NCBI RefSeq assembly: GCF_014642655.1
Contig: NZ_BMIR01000002.1
Location: 1-64,000 of the forward strand
Source: Pullulanibacillus camelliae
GTDB lineage: Bacteria > Bacillota > Bacilli > Bacillales > Sporolactobacillaceae
Direction of reading: 5' to 3'
DNA length: 64,000 nucleotides
Below the pieces are notes generated by a model, which made no database searches, was not told the DNA's origin, and saw nothing but the letters and a program-made list of their open reading frames with translations. A program made the translations under genes and the position numbers. The number at the start of each line of letters is the position of its first letter. Positions within the stretch are counted from its first letter, which is position 1. Shown here one piece after another: positions 8,597 through 17,781 of this stretch.

Positions 8597-9232
8597 ATGT
8601 CTAACAATACCCTTCAATTCATTTATAAGCAAAAACTTGTAGCAGTTATTCGAGGAATAGAAGGAAGTGAAGTCTTATCTGTTGCCCAAGCGTTAAAAGA
8701 GGGTGGTATCAATGTATTAGAAGTGGCAGCAGACACACCAGGTATTCTATCTATTATTGAAGCACTTAATGAAGCGTTTGGAGATGAAATGATAGTAGGG
8801 GCAGGAACTGTTTTGGATGCGGAAACCGCAAGAGCAACTATTTTGGCAGGAGCAAAGTTTATTTTTTCTCCTACGGTTAACAGCCGAACGATTAAAATGA
8901 CAAAGAGGTATGATGTGGTGAGTATTCCGGGAGCCTTGACGCCGACTGAAATATTAAAAGCATATGAAGCAGGAGCTGATATTATAAAGGTTTTCCCAGC
9001 CAATATTATGGGTCCAAAGTACATTAAAGATATTCATGCACCTTTACCGCATATTCCATTAATGCCAACGGGTGGAGTTGATTTAAATAATATTAATGAG
9101 TATTTTAAGAATGGAGCGGTGGCAGCTGGTCTAGGGAGTGCGCTTGTCAACGCCAGAAAGTTAATGAATCCATCCGCTCTAAAAGATCTCAAGACGAAAG
9201 CATTACAATTTAGAGGAAAAGTATCTCTGTAG
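8597..9232 (+). CDS. KDPG/KHG aldolase family protein (2-keto-3-deoxy-6-phosphogluconate type)
   Basis: A 211-residue class I aldolase. The Schiff-base Lys is in ADIIKVFPANIMGP (about residue 132). The catalytic Glu region is VLEVAADTPG near residue 40, where the usual EVTLRT is replaced by EVAADT. The phosphate loop is LMPTGGVDLNN (about residue 157). The enzyme should cleave a 2-keto-3-deoxy acid phosphate to pyruvate and a phosphorylated aldehyde, the last step of the operon. No matching dehydratase is encoded in the operon, so the intermediate steps are incomplete in this window. AAGAAGGAG precedes the ATG. Confidence 0.88.
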   Translation: MSNNTLQFIYKQKLVAVIRGIEGSEVLSVAQALKEGGINVLEVAADTPGILSIIEALNEAFGDEMIVGAGTVLDAETARATILAGAKFIFSPTVNSRTIKMTKRYDVVSIPGALTPTEILKAYEAGADIIKVFPANIMGPKYIKDIHAPLPHIPLMPTGGVDLNNINEYFKNGAVAAGLGSALVNARKLMNPSALKDLKTKALQFRGKVSL

Positions 9233-9331
9233 GGGATAACGTATAAGTTCACCATGACTTGTCGGTAGTATAAATAAGCAAGCGTCTGATTAGAAAAAAA
9301 CAGCTTTTCATGTTAAATTTGTAAGGAAAAC

Positions 9332-9345
9332 TCACTTACAAGTGA
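9332..9345. promoter_or_regulatory. 14-bp palindrome before the DsbA-like gene
   Basis: TCACTT-AC-AAGTGA is a perfect 6-2-6 dyad directly before the ribosome binding site of the next gene. It could be an operator. Its regulator is unknown. Confidence 0.35.
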
Positions 9346-9361
9346 TGATGGAGAGATGAAC

Positions 9362-10078
9362 ATGAAAATTGAAGTGTGGTCGGATTTTGTTTGTCCGTTT
9401 TGTTATATTGGAAAAAGACATTTAGAGGAAGCCCTTAAAAGTCTTCCTGATGTGAGTCAAGTCACGATTGATTACAAGAGCTTCGAGCTGGACCCGCATT
9501 CACCAAAGGATAGTGATGGAGATATTCATGCGTCCTTAGCGAAAAAGTTTGGCGTGAGCTATGAACAGGCTAAGGCGATGAATGACCGCATGACAGAACA
9601 AGCTAAGGAAGCGGGGCTAACCTACCATTTTGATACGATGATTCCCACGAATACGTTTGATGCACATCGTTTAATGCATTATGCAGAAAGCTTTGGGAAG
9701 AAAGCAGAAATGACAGAGCGCTTGCTAAAAGCCTATTTTACGGATTCCAAACATATTGGTGACCATGAGACGCTGTCTATCTTAGCTGAAGAGGTTGGAT
9801 TAAATAAGGAAGATGTGCAAGCGATGCTTACAGGAACAGATTATGCTGATGTTGTGCGTCAAGACGAACAAGAAGCCCAACAATTAAATGTTCAAGGTGT
9901 TCCATTCTTCGTTATTAATCGTAAATATGCGATTTCTGGTGCCCAACCAATAGAGGTCTTTAGCAATGCCTTGAAGAAGGTTCACCAAGAGGAGCAACCG
10001 CTTATGGTCTTGAATGAAACAACAGATGAAGCCATTTGCGCGGATGGCTCCTGCCAAATTCCAACCAAATCAAAGTGA
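9362..10078 (+). CDS. DsbA family oxidoreductase (FrnE/YwbO-like)
   Basis: A 238-residue cytoplasmic thioredoxin-fold protein with an inserted helical domain. The redox motif is CPFC in FVCPFCYIGKRHLEEAL (residues about 9-25). GVPFFVI (about residue 182) carries the cis-Pro. There is no signal peptide. The start at 9362 is preferred because GGAGAG is 6 nt upstream; the ATG at 9356 directly abuts the ribosome site. Relatives are annotated as 2-hydroxychromene-2-carboxylate isomerase-like or FrnE disulfide isomerases linked to oxidative stress. It is a single-gene unit ending at a strong terminator. Confidence 0.88.
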   Translation: MKIEVWSDFVCPFCYIGKRHLEEALKSLPDVSQVTIDYKSFELDPHSPKDSDGDIHASLAKKFGVSYEQAKAMNDRMTEQAKEAGLTYHFDTMIPTNTFDAHRLMHYAESFGKKAEMTERLLKAYFTDSKHIGDHETLSILAEEVGLNKEDVQAMLTGTDYADVVRQDEQEAQQLNVQGVPFFVINRKYAISGAQPIEVFSNALKKVHQEEQPLMVLNETTDEAICADGSCQIPTKSK

Positions 10079-10081
10079 TAA

Positions 10082-10114
10082 CAAGGCCACCCATTTTATG
10101 CGGTGGCCTTGTTA
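10082..10114 (+). terminator. Rho-independent terminator after the DsbA-like gene
   Basis: CAAGGCCACC pairs with GGTGGCCTTG around a loop of about ten bases, followed by a short T-rich stretch. It starts a few bases after the stop codon. Confidence 0.85.
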
Positions 10115-10129
10115 TATTACTGGACTTTG

Positions 10130-10390
10130 TTATTCCTTATTAGTACTTGGTGACAGCCTTAGTGTGTGATTTGAAAAAATTACATCAGAGTGAAAGCTAA
10201 GGCTGCCATTTGGAAATTGATGATAATAAAGCTGTGCCAATCCAAGGCATGAGCATAACAAAAGGCAGCCCCTTTTAACCAAAGCTCCGTAAACACATGA
10301 AGCCTCTTCCATATCTGATGATGCTCTATACCCAGACCAGGACTGGGCGTACTTTGCACGGTATTTCTATTCACGAGAACGTGTGACATT
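10130..10390. repeat. Remnant of intergenic repeat, related to 13850-14200
   Basis: The 443-nt gap before the MFS gene has no credible gene. About 10290-10345 (ATGAAGCCTCTTCCATATCT and onward, to GACTGGGCGTAC) matches 14128-14183 closely. The match ends in a degenerate GC hairpin. TTACATCAGAGTGAAAGC near 10178 also resembles family R2. The short frames on the minus strand lack ribosome sites. Confidence 0.5.
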
Positions 10391-10521
10391 TTGTGTAGCT
10401 ATAAAGAGCCTTCCAGCGCAATTGCTTCAATAAATAATGAAAATTAATGAAATCTACCGATGACAGCCATCAGTTATCGTGGTATTATGGTTGGAGTTAT
10501 TTTAGGAAGAAGTGACGTGAG

Positions 10522-11727
10522 ATGCTAGTATGGAAACGCAATTTGTGGGTGCTGTGGATCGGAGCCTTTTTTACTGCAGCTAGCTTTTCTATGGTTATTC
10601 CATTCTTACCGTTGTTCTTACTTCAGTTAGGTGTGCATACGCACACTGAACTATGGTCTGGAATGATCTTTAGTGCCGCCTTTTTAGCGGGGGCTTTTGC
10701 TTCGCCGATATGGGGAGCACTTGGTGACAAATATGGAAGAAAGCCGATGATTATACGCGCCGGCTTTTTCTTGTTTTTAATCTATACACTGACCGCTTTT
10801 GTGACCAATCCTTATGAGATTTTGATTTTACGTATTATGCAAGGACTGCTTACGGGTTTTATCCCAGGGACCATTGCCTTGATTGGGACGAATACACCGA
10901 AGGAAAAAGTCGGCTATGCCTTGGCAATGATTTCAACAGCGACAGCCGCGGGCAGCATCATTGGGCCATTACTGGGCGGTAGTATTGCTCAATTGGTCGG
11001 CAATCGTCTCGCCTTTGCCAGTGCTGGGGTTCAAGTATTGATTTCGACTGTACTTGTTATTTTCCTTGTTAAGGAAGAAACGTTTACACCAAGCAAGGAC
11101 AGAACCTCTGTCACTAGAGACATTCGTTTAGCCACTGCTAATCGTCCTTTTATGATGGTGTTATTTTTGACAATTGTTGCTCAATGTTCCGTTATGACCA
11201 TTGAACCGGTCTTGCCACTTTATGTTGTTAAGCTTACGGGATCTTCTGATAACACATCATTTATTGCAGGTCTTGTATTTTCATTGCCGGGGATTGCAAG
11301 TGTTATTTTTGGCCCTTACTGGGGAAAGCTTGCTGATAAAGCAGGCTTTAATCGTGTTCTAATGATTGGCTTGTTAGGAGGAAGCTTGGGCATGGCGGCT
11401 CAAGTTCTTTTCAGTGATATTTGGGGCTTCTCCATCGTCCGGTTTATCTTCGGTATCTTCTTTTGTGCGGTATTTCCTGCGCTTAATGGTTTGGTTGTTA
11501 AAGCAACACCCGAAAATTTCCGGGGACGCGCATTTGGATTGAGTCAAACGGCCAACCAATTAGGGGGAATGCTGGGACCGATGCTGGGCGGATTTATTGG
11601 TGGATTTTGGCCTATTCAAATGGTGTTTTTATCGACAGGTATACTCTTGTTAGTGGCTTTAGGAATTGCCTATAGCACAAGGCGACCAACAAAGCATCTC
11701 AAGCATAAAATGGGAGCCAACCATTAG
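10522..11727 (+). CDS. MFS multidrug efflux transporter (DHA1 type)
   Basis: A 401-residue membrane protein with about 12 hydrophobic segments. The MFS loop 2-3 motif is GALGDKYGRKPMIIRAG (residues about 73-89), and a second copy, GKLADKAGFNRVLMIG, lies in the C-terminal half (about residue 268). PGTIALIGTNTPKEKVGYAL and GRAFGLSQTANQLGGMLGP mark the antiporter-type middle and end regions. The family exports drugs in exchange for protons. The ATG at 10522 has only a weak AGGAAG about 12 nt upstream. Substrates cannot be predicted. Confidence 0.88.
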   Translation: MLVWKRNLWVLWIGAFFTAASFSMVIPFLPLFLLQLGVHTHTELWSGMIFSAAFLAGAFASPIWGALGDKYGRKPMIIRAGFFLFLIYTLTAFVTNPYEILILRIMQGLLTGFIPGTIALIGTNTPKEKVGYALAMISTATAAGSIIGPLLGGSIAQLVGNRLAFASAGVQVLISTVLVIFLVKEETFTPSKDRTSVTRDIRLATANRPFMMVLFLTIVAQCSVMTIEPVLPLYVVKLTGSSDNTSFIAGLVFSLPGIASVIFGPYWGKLADKAGFNRVLMIGLLGGSLGMAAQVLFSDIWGFSIVRFIFGIFFCAVFPALNGLVVKATPENFRGRAFGLSQTANQLGGMLGPMLGGFIGGFWPIQMVFLSTGILLLVALGIAYSTRRPTKHLKHKMGANH

Positions 11728-11817
11728 TGTAAAGGGAGTAGAAAGATAGTTAGTGAGTTAAGGGAAAGTCCTTTCAGGAGCGTATACCTGAAGCGTTATG
11801 GTTTTCAAGCTTATATG

Positions 11818-11849
11818 TTGACAAAAAAATGATTCGAGATTAATATAAT
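11818..11849 (+). promoter_or_regulatory. Candidate promoter before the second MFS gene
   Basis: TTGACA (11818-11823) is followed by overlapping -10 boxes TAATAT (17-nt spacer) and TATAAT (20-nt spacer). The start codon is about 240 nt away, so the gene would have a long leader. That leader holds a weak CCTACC/GGTGGG hairpin at about 11930-11952. Nothing else is recognised in the 361-nt gap. Confidence 0.55.
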
Positions 11850-12088
11850 TACAGCTCAGGGGACTTACTATTAGTAATATGATTGTTTAAAATAATGGAA
11901 CGCGACATGTTTATGCCAGTTTTTTTTCCTACCTAACAAAGGTGGGTCTTTTATTTGGCTAAATGCGGATGTGGAAAAAGGGTTTTGGCGGTGCAATCCC
12001 ATTTTCTATCCGTTTATAGATAATTTTTGCTACGTACTTAATCCCAGAGTGAGAAAATAAAAACAACTATATGGAGGTTGAAAGAAAA

Positions 12089-13621
12089 ATGTCAACAGAA
12101 AATAGTACGACCAAGAATATAAAAGTTGTACCTATTTTTGGGATTATGATTGCGGGCGCACTCATTGCCTTTTTGAATCAAACATTGATTAATATTGCCT
12201 TACCGCAAATCATGAATCATTTTAAAATATCCGCTACGACGGCAGATTGGTTGACCACCATTTTTATGCTTGTTAATGGTATTGTCATACCGATCACTGC
12301 CTTTCTAATGAACCGGTTTACAACAAGACAGCTCTATCTTACAGCAATGGGTCTGTTTACTATAGGAACAGTCATTTGTGCATTGGCACCTTCTTTTTCA
12401 ATTATCTTAGTGGGTAGAGTCATTCAAGCGGCTGGTGCTGGTGTGTTGTTCCCGCTAATTACAAATGTCATTTTTACTATTTTTCCAACCAATCGTCGCG
12501 GCTTTGCTATGGGGATTTTTGGGGTAGCCATGAACTTTGCCCCCGCCATTGGTCCAACATTATCTGGTTGGATTGTCCAAAGCTATTCTTGGCGCGTTTT
12601 GTTTTATATCATTTTACCGATTGCAATTCTCGATCTTATTATTGCCTTCTTCCTTGTCAAAAATGTCACTGAAACCAAACGTCCAAAGCTGGATGTTTTA
12701 GGCGTTGTCCTATCAACAATCGGGTTTGGCGGCTTATTATACGGCTTTGCCACGGTTGGTGACAAAGGCTGGGGAAGTGATGAGGTTATTGGTTCATTAG
12801 TCATTGGTGGTGTAAGTGTCATTCTCTTTGTCATCTGGCAGCTGATCACTGATGAGCCCATCTTGGAATTCAGGATCTTCCGCTATCCGATCTTCACGTT
12901 AACGACAGCGATCAATGTTGTGATCACAATGGCAATGTTCTCTGGTATGATCTTAATGCCGATCTACATGCAAAATATTCGCGGCTTCTCTCCAATCATG
13001 TCAGGCTTATTGCTTTTGCCAGGTGGAGTTGTTATGGGGATTATGTCGCCGATTACCGGACGCTTATTTGATAAGTTCGGTGCGAAATGGCTCGCGGTTA
13101 TTGGGTTGTTCATTACGATCGTGACCACCTTTGCATTAACACGATTGGTTGTGAATACATCCTTTACCTATGTTGTCATCGTTTATACTGTTCGGATGTT
13201 TGGTATGTCTTTAATCATGATGCCAATCTTTACAGCTGGATTAAATGAGTTAGCATTGAGCTTGAATAAATATGGCACTGCCATGGTTAATACGTTAAGA
13301 AACGTATCTGGTGCTGTGGGAATGGCCTTTTTCGTATCCATTATGTCTAATCAAGGACTTAAGCATGTAAAAGATATTGTCTTGAAACAGCATATTCTCC
13401 CAAGTGATAAAGCTCATATGGCTTTGGCGCAGCAACAGGGTTCTGTCATGGGGGTTAATGACGCATTTATGGTGGCAACAGCTTTATCTATCATCGCCTT
13501 CATTTTAGCGTTCTTCATTAAACCCTCTGAACCAAAGGAAGATACGATTACCAATCGAGTGCGCAAGCCACATCGCCTTCGCTTAGCTTTCTTTCCAAAG
13601 AAACCACAAGGGAGCAGATAA
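12089..13621 (+). CDS. MDR family MFS transporter (DHA2, EmrB/QacA type)
   Basis: A 510-residue membrane protein with about 14 hydrophobic segments, the DHA2 pattern. Landmarks are FLNQTLINIALPQIMNHF (first helix, residues about 28-45), WLTTIFMLVNGIVIPITAFL and GRVIQAAGAGVLFPLITNVI (motif C-like antiporter region, about residue 110). Such pumps export lipophilic drugs or toxins using proton flux. The start at 12089 (MSTENS) is chosen because TGGAGG lies about 10 nt upstream; an ATG at 12071 would overlap the ribosome site. A terminator lies about 140 nt downstream. Confidence 0.9.
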   Translation: MSTENSTTKNIKVVPIFGIMIAGALIAFLNQTLINIALPQIMNHFKISATTADWLTTIFMLVNGIVIPITAFLMNRFTTRQLYLTAMGLFTIGTVICALAPSFSIILVGRVIQAAGAGVLFPLITNVIFTIFPTNRRGFAMGIFGVAMNFAPAIGPTLSGWIVQSYSWRVLFYIILPIAILDLIIAFFLVKNVTETKRPKLDVLGVVLSTIGFGGLLYGFATVGDKGWGSDEVIGSLVIGGVSVILFVIWQLITDEPILEFRIFRYPIFTLTTAINVVITMAMFSGMILMPIYMQNIRGFSPIMSGLLLLPGGVVMGIMSPITGRLFDKFGAKWLAVIGLFITIVTTFALTRLVVNTSFTYVVIVYTVRMFGMSLIMMPIFTAGLNELALSLNKYGTAMVNTLRNVSGAVGMAFFVSIMSNQGLKHVKDIVLKQHILPSDKAHMALAQQQGSVMGVNDAFMVATALSIIAFILAFFIKPSEPKEDTITNRVRKPHRLRLAFFPKKPQGSR

Positions 13622-13760
13622 GTCATCATTGCTTTTTAAATTACTGCCATTAGACCTTCCTAAAAGGGCACAGGGTGCAGTTTTGAAAAAGCGAGTAACA
13701 TAATAAATAGCACGCTATTTACCATTTATTTCATTAACTAAATTGGTAATGATAGCAAGA

Positions 13761-13793
13761 AAAACGCTCAGAATTTGATCTGAGCGTTTTTTG
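13761..13793 (+). terminator. Rho-independent terminator after the DHA2 transporter
   Basis: AAAACGCTCAG pairs with CTGAGCGTTTT around an 8-base loop and is followed by T residues. Confidence 0.9.
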
Positions 13794-13841
13794 TACTATC
13801 AGAATGTATAATTTCGCTGACGCTCTCAAAGGAAGAGAGTA

Positions 13842-14200
13842 TAAGTGTCACTTTGGCTTTCGCCTTCTAAGGCTTGCGGGCACCCTAAGTGGGTGATTTG
13901 CAAAAACATCAGGAGTACCAGAAAAGTGGTGCAAGCTGAGTTTTCTAAAAAGAAAGTATAAAATATCTAGTCATGAGGACGGGTGCGGATTTTCGCTTCA
14001 GGCCGCTCGCTTACCACTTCCTGCAGGACTCTAGTAGCGCATCGTGAGTCAGCGGCGCCCGAGGAATACACGATTTTAGAGTGTTCCGAATCTCTCGCGC
14101 CTTGCGCTTCAATCCACCTGACTAGGCAATGAAGCCTCTTTCATATCTGATGATGCTTTTATAGCTAGACAAGGACCGGGCATGCTTTTCGCCCGGTTTT
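13842..14200. repeat. Composite intergenic repeat: R2 copy, partial R1, terminator-like hairpin
   Basis: Bases 13842-13955 resemble the R2 element at 17885-17972 (shared ACATCAGGAGTACCA and GTGGTGCAAGC). Bases 13960-14115 start like R1 (AGTATAAAATATCTAGTCAT). Bases 14128-14200 match 10290-10365 and end in ACCGGGC/GCCCGGT followed by T residues on the plus strand. No gene is seen between 13622 and 14205. Confidence 0.6.
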
Positions 14201-14205
14201 TCTTA

Positions 14206-15366
14206 TTAAAGCTTGGAAATAAAGCGTTCGAGTCGGTTGAGACCTTCTTCTAAGATCTCTTCGGAATAAGCATAAGAGAGTCTAATATAGCTGTCCCCAT
14301 AAGAGGAAAAAGCATCACCTGGAACGACGGCAAGCTTTTCCGAGGCGAGTAGAGCTTCGGAAAACGTATTGGATGGCATGCCGAATTTTTCAATAGAAGG
14401 AAAGAGGTAAAAGGCTCCTCCTGGTTTGGTTGTTGGCAATCCCATCTCCAAAAGCCGTCCATAGGCATAGTCAAGGCGCTTTTGATAGGCTTCTCGCATG
14501 ACAGCCGCGTCATCTATACCATTTGTTAAAGCTTCTAGCGCGGCATATTGTGTGATTGATGACACACAAGTCACATTATATTGGTGCACCTTCAAGAGGT
14601 GTGGTGCAATTGCTTCAGGGGCTAAGAGAAATCCCATCCGCCAGCCTGTCATGGCATGGGATTTGGATAGACCATTGATAACGATGGTTTTTTCTCGCAT
14701 CCCGTCAAAAGTGGCTATAGATGTATGCTTGGTTCCATAAGTGAGCTCACTATAGATTTCATCAGAAATAATAAAGATATTTTGATCCTTTAAATAAGTA
14801 GCCATTGCCTCAAGCTCTGTTGGCGTAAGAACCATACCAGTCGGATTCGATGGATAAGGCAAGATCAGACATTTTGTTTTATCTGTTATCGCCTGTTTAA
14901 TCCCGTCGACGGTTAATTTGAATTCAGTTTCTGTTGTATCAATATGTACTGGATGCGCCTGACACATATGAATGACAGGCTCGTAGCCTGGATAAACCGG
15001 CCCAGGCAGGAGCACCTCGTCACCAGGTTCTAAAAGCGTGCGCAGCGTGATATCGATGGCCTCGCTCGCTCCGGTTGTTGCGATGATTTCGCTAGCAGCG
15101 TCGTAATGGAGCTGGTACTTTTTTTCTACAAATTGCTGAATGGCTTGGCGAAGCTCCATCATACCCGCATTATGCGTATAACTTGTATAATTTTGATCGA
15201 TGGCCCGTTTCGCAGCTTCTTTAATATGCTCTGGAGTTGGAAAGTCAGGTTGGCCAATGGTCAGCGACATTGCCTCTGGATAATCAGCAACCTTATTAAA
15301 AAAACGACGAATGCCGCTAATTTGTATCGCCTTTACTCGAGGATTTAATAATTCTTCCAAGATCAT
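14206..15366 (-). CDS. patA: Aminotransferase class I/II, PatA type (N-acetyl-LL-diaminopimelate aminotransferase)
   Basis: A 386-residue PLP enzyme that closely follows B. subtilis PatA. It opens ILEELLNPRVKAIQISGIRR, followed by SLTIGQPDFPTPEH (residues about 34-47). PLP-site features are ILPYPSNPTGMVL (about 165), IISDEIYSELTYG (Asp-x-x-Tyr, about 195) and the Schiff-base Lys in INGLSKSHAMTGWRMGF (about 230). Its role is in lysine and diaminopimelate synthesis. The start at 15366 is chosen because AAGGAAG lies just upstream; the open frame extends 45 nt further without a ribosome site. It is convergent with the DHA2 transporter and divergent from the lasso operon. Confidence 0.88.
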   Translation of the reverse strand: MILEELLNPRVKAIQISGIRRFFNKVADYPEAMSLTIGQPDFPTPEHIKEAAKRAIDQNYTSYTHNAGMMELRQAIQQFVEKKYQLHYDAASEIIATTGASEAIDITLRTLLEPGDEVLLPGPVYPGYEPVIHMCQAHPVHIDTTETEFKLTVDGIKQAITDKTKCLILPYPSNPTGMVLTPTELEAMATYLKDQNIFIISDEIYSELTYGTKHTSIATFDGMREKTIVINGLSKSHAMTGWRMGFLLAPEAIAPHLLKVHQYNVTCVSSITQYAALEALTNGIDDAAVMREAYQKRLDYAYGRLLEMGLPTTKPGGAFYLFPSIEKFGMPSNTFSEALLASEKLAVVPGDAFSSYGDSYIRLSYAYSEEILEEGLNRLERFISKL

Positions 15367-15515
15367 CTTCCTTTTTGTAAAAACTTTACCGCTAAACAAG
15401 CCTTTCGTCAATCCATCTGGAGGAAATGGGGGATGAGAGCGAACTCAGGCCTATTTTGAAAAAATTTTCTAAAAAATGATTGACGCCTAGGAGGCATGAT
15501 GGTATTTTATTTATG

Positions 15516-15539
15516 AAGTGTTCATTATATAAAACACTT
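15516..15539. promoter_or_regulatory. Inverted repeat upstream of the lasso operon
   Basis: AAGTGTT and AACACTT flank 10 AT-rich bases. The inner 17 bases (15519-15535, TGTTCATTATATAAAAC) differ by one base from the spacer of the EPS operon promoter at 22730-22746. A possible promoter TTGACG-17-TATTTT (15480-15508) lies just upstream. The rest of the 311-nt gap holds no gene. Confidence 0.5.
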
Positions 15540-15635
15540 AAGCAGAATATAGCTATGATTTGAAAAATGAATCATATCAGAGATCAGAATTTGATGCATT
15601 GCCTGACCAATGAATCTTATTAAATGTGACGATTT

Positions 15636-15651
15636 GTTCGTTAAATAGAAC
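15636..15651. promoter_or_regulatory. SinR-like operator before the lasso operon
   Basis: GTTCGTTAAATAGAAC has the 7-2-7 dyad layout of the SinR operator known from the B. subtilis eps promoter (GTTCTCT-AA-AGAGAAC). It ends 26 nt before the start codon of the lasso cyclase gene, the same distance as the site at 22794-22809 before the first EPS gene. Confidence 0.5.
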
Positions 15652-15677
15652 TGGCGGCTAAGGAGAGGGGGAAAACC

Positions 15678-17621
15678 GTGAGTGCTATTGCTGGATTGTA
15701 CTATAAAAATAAGCAGCCTGTACCTATTGATATGCAGCAGCGCGTGATGAAAGCCTTGGAAAGGTTTCCCGCCGATCGGATTGGTTTATGGCAGTACGGT
15801 GCGCTCTTTTTTGGGTGTCATGCACAGTGGTGTACGCCAGAATCGGTCGCTGAAAGACTACCCTTTTACGATGCCGCACGAAGGTGTGCCATCACCGCAG
15901 ACGCCGTGATTGATAATCGTCTTGAATTGGTCGAGCGCTTGAGCGTGGCTAAAGATAAGAGGACTGTCATCACAGACAGTGAAATTATTTTGCTTGCTTA
16001 TTATAAGTGGGGAGAAAATTTACCTCATTACTTAATGGGTGATTTTGCCTTTATGATTTGGGATGAGCGAGAACAAAAGCTGTTTGGAGCAAGAGATTTT
16101 TCTGGTAGGCGCACTTTATATTTTGTTAATGATAATGATCATTTTGCTTTTAGTACTACTTTATCGCCACTCCTGCAGCTGCCTTTTGTAGCACAGCAAA
16201 TGAGTGCCAATTGGATTGCTGAATTTCTAACTATTCCCGATATGTATGAGGTCGCTGATCCAATGCTCACGGTTTATGAGCAGGTGAAACAGCTTCCACC
16301 GTCGCATGCCATCAAAGTGACACAACAACAGATCAGTCTTTCAAGATATTGTCTGGTATCTGGCAGTCAAGGCTTGAAGTTAAAATCGAATGAGGAATAT
16401 GAGGAAGCCTTTCGCGAGGTATATCAAAGAGCGATTCGTGATCGCTTGCGGACTTATAAGCCAGTCGGGGCGCAACTTAGCGGTGGCTTAGATTCTGGCT
16501 CTGTTGTTGGGTTTGCTGCACCTATGCTAAAAGAACAAAAGAAGTGTCTACATACATTTAGCTATGTGCCCATTAATGGCTTTGAGGATTGGACGCCCAA
16601 ACGGCGGGTAGCTGACGAACGTCCATACATTCACTCGACCATTCGATATGTTGGGAATATCAATGCTCATTTCTGTGACTTTGCAGGCAGAAGTTCTTTT
16701 AATGAAATAGATGATTGGTTAGAGATTATGGAAATGCCTTATAAATTCTTTGAAAATTCCTTTTGGATAAAAGGCATTTATGAGGAGGCGCAAAAGTATA
16801 ATATTGGTATTCTTTTAAATGGTAAAATAGGAAATTTTTCAATTTCTTGGGGGCCAGCACTTGATGTTTATGCTGATTTATTAAAGCGGATGAAATGGGT
16901 ACGGGTTTATCGAGAATGCGCGCTTTATGCTCAAAACACGGGAGTGGGCCGAAAAAGAATACTAAAGAGCATCGGCAAAAAAGCCTTTCCTTTTCCCAGA
17001 CATAAGAGTAGCGCTCAAGGTGATGAAGGATTTCCAAGCATCATCAATGCAGCGCTAGCCAAACAGACAGATGTACTGAATCGCCTCAAAGAAAGGCAGA
17101 TCAATCTGGAGCATGCCGATAGACAGAATGCTATTGATAGACGCCTGCAGCAATTTCAACACCCTCATTTTCTTAGCATTGGCAGCACAGGGGATACGAA
17201 GCTTTCCTTACGTCACGGTATCTATGATCGTGATCCTACCAATGATTTGCGCGTGATCCGCTTTTGCTTAGGCTTGCCCGTTGAACAATATGTTCAAAAT
17301 GGGCGTGATCGTGCTTTGATCAGAAGGGCAACACATCACTATTTGCCAGATCATGTTCGATTGAATCAAAAGGTGCGAGGGATACAGGGGGCAGATGCCA
17401 TTCAACGCATGCGGGATACATGGCCGGCGTTGCTTGGCGAATTACAGAGCATGAGTAGAAGCCCACTCGTTGCTGATGTTTTGGATCAGCAGGCTATCCA
17501 GAACATCCTTCAGCGCATTGAGGAACCGAAGCCACATTACGTCTTTGCTCCTGATTTTAAAATGATGATGAGAAGTTTAATCCTTTTTCGCTTTATCAAA
17601 AAGATTGATGAAGGGAGGTGA
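15678..17621 (+). CDS. Lasso peptide cyclase (C protein, asparagine synthetase-like)
   Basis: A 647-residue cytoplasmic enzyme of the asparagine synthetase B family. The N-terminal region (residues 1-220) is a glutaminase-like domain that lacks the nucleophilic Cys2 (it starts MSAIAGLYY), as in lasso cyclases. The C-terminal ATP-pyrophosphatase domain has the PP-loop QLSGGLDSGSVVG (about residue 268). The enzyme adenylates the side chain of Asp9 of the precursor and joins it to the core N terminus. GTG start with GAGAGGGGG upstream. The precursor gene begins 4 nt after the stop. Gene order C-A-kinase-B1-B2-NTase-D matches paeninodin-type clusters. Confidence 0.95.
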   Translation: MSAIAGLYYKNKQPVPIDMQQRVMKALERFPADRIGLWQYGALFFGCHAQWCTPESVAERLPFYDAARRCAITADAVIDNRLELVERLSVAKDKRTVITDSEIILLAYYKWGENLPHYLMGDFAFMIWDEREQKLFGARDFSGRRTLYFVNDNDHFAFSTTLSPLLQLPFVAQQMSANWIAEFLTIPDMYEVADPMLTVYEQVKQLPPSHAIKVTQQQISLSRYCLVSGSQGLKLKSNEEYEEAFREVYQRAIRDRLRTYKPVGAQLSGGLDSGSVVGFAAPMLKEQKKCLHTFSYVPINGFEDWTPKRRVADERPYIHSTIRYVGNINAHFCDFAGRSSFNEIDDWLEIMEMPYKFFENSFWIKGIYEEAQKYNIGILLNGKIGNFSISWGPALDVYADLLKRMKWVRVYRECALYAQNTGVGRKRILKSIGKKAFPFPRHKSSAQGDEGFPSIINAALAKQTDVLNRLKERQINLEHADRQNAIDRRLQQFQHPHFLSIGSTGDTKLSLRHGIYDRDPTNDLRVIRFCLGLPVEQYVQNGRDRALIRRATHHYLPDHVRLNQKVRGIQGADAIQRMRDTWPALLGELQSMSRSPLVADVLDQQAIQNILQRIEEPKPHYVFAPDFKMMMRSLILFRFIKKIDEGR

Positions 17622-17625
17622 CCAA

Positions 17626-17757
17626 GTGAAAAAAGAATGGGAGACTCCGAAGCTTGAAGTGCTTCACATCAAAATGACAATGGCTGGTCCTGGGCTAAGA
17701 ATTGTCGATCAATACCAAAACGATCCGGATGAGCCTGATGCTGATCATTACAGTTAG
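17626..17757 (+). CDS. Lasso peptide precursor A, paeninodin family
   Basis: A 43-residue precursor too short for usual gene finders. The leader is 19 residues (MKKEWETPKLEVLHIKMTM) with a YxxP-like WETP for B1 recognition and the conserved Thr at position -2. The core is 24 residues: it starts AGPGLRIVD, continues QYQNDPDE and ends DADHYS. Ala1 and Asp9 would form a 9-residue macrolactam, as in paeninodin, whose core also starts AGPG. The C-terminal Ser is the expected target of the cluster kinase. The GTG start is preceded by GGGAGGTGA, which overlaps the cyclase stop. Confidence 0.95.
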   Translation: MKKEWETPKLEVLHIKMTMAGPGLRIVDQYQNDPDEPDADHYS

Positions 17758-17781
17758 CACGAAATGGAGACACAGACAGGA

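Noticed and set aside
14175-14204. GC hairpin as the terminator of patA
   Set aside because: The T tract is on the plus strand, so it cannot terminate the minus-strand patA; it is part of a repeat also found near 10340.
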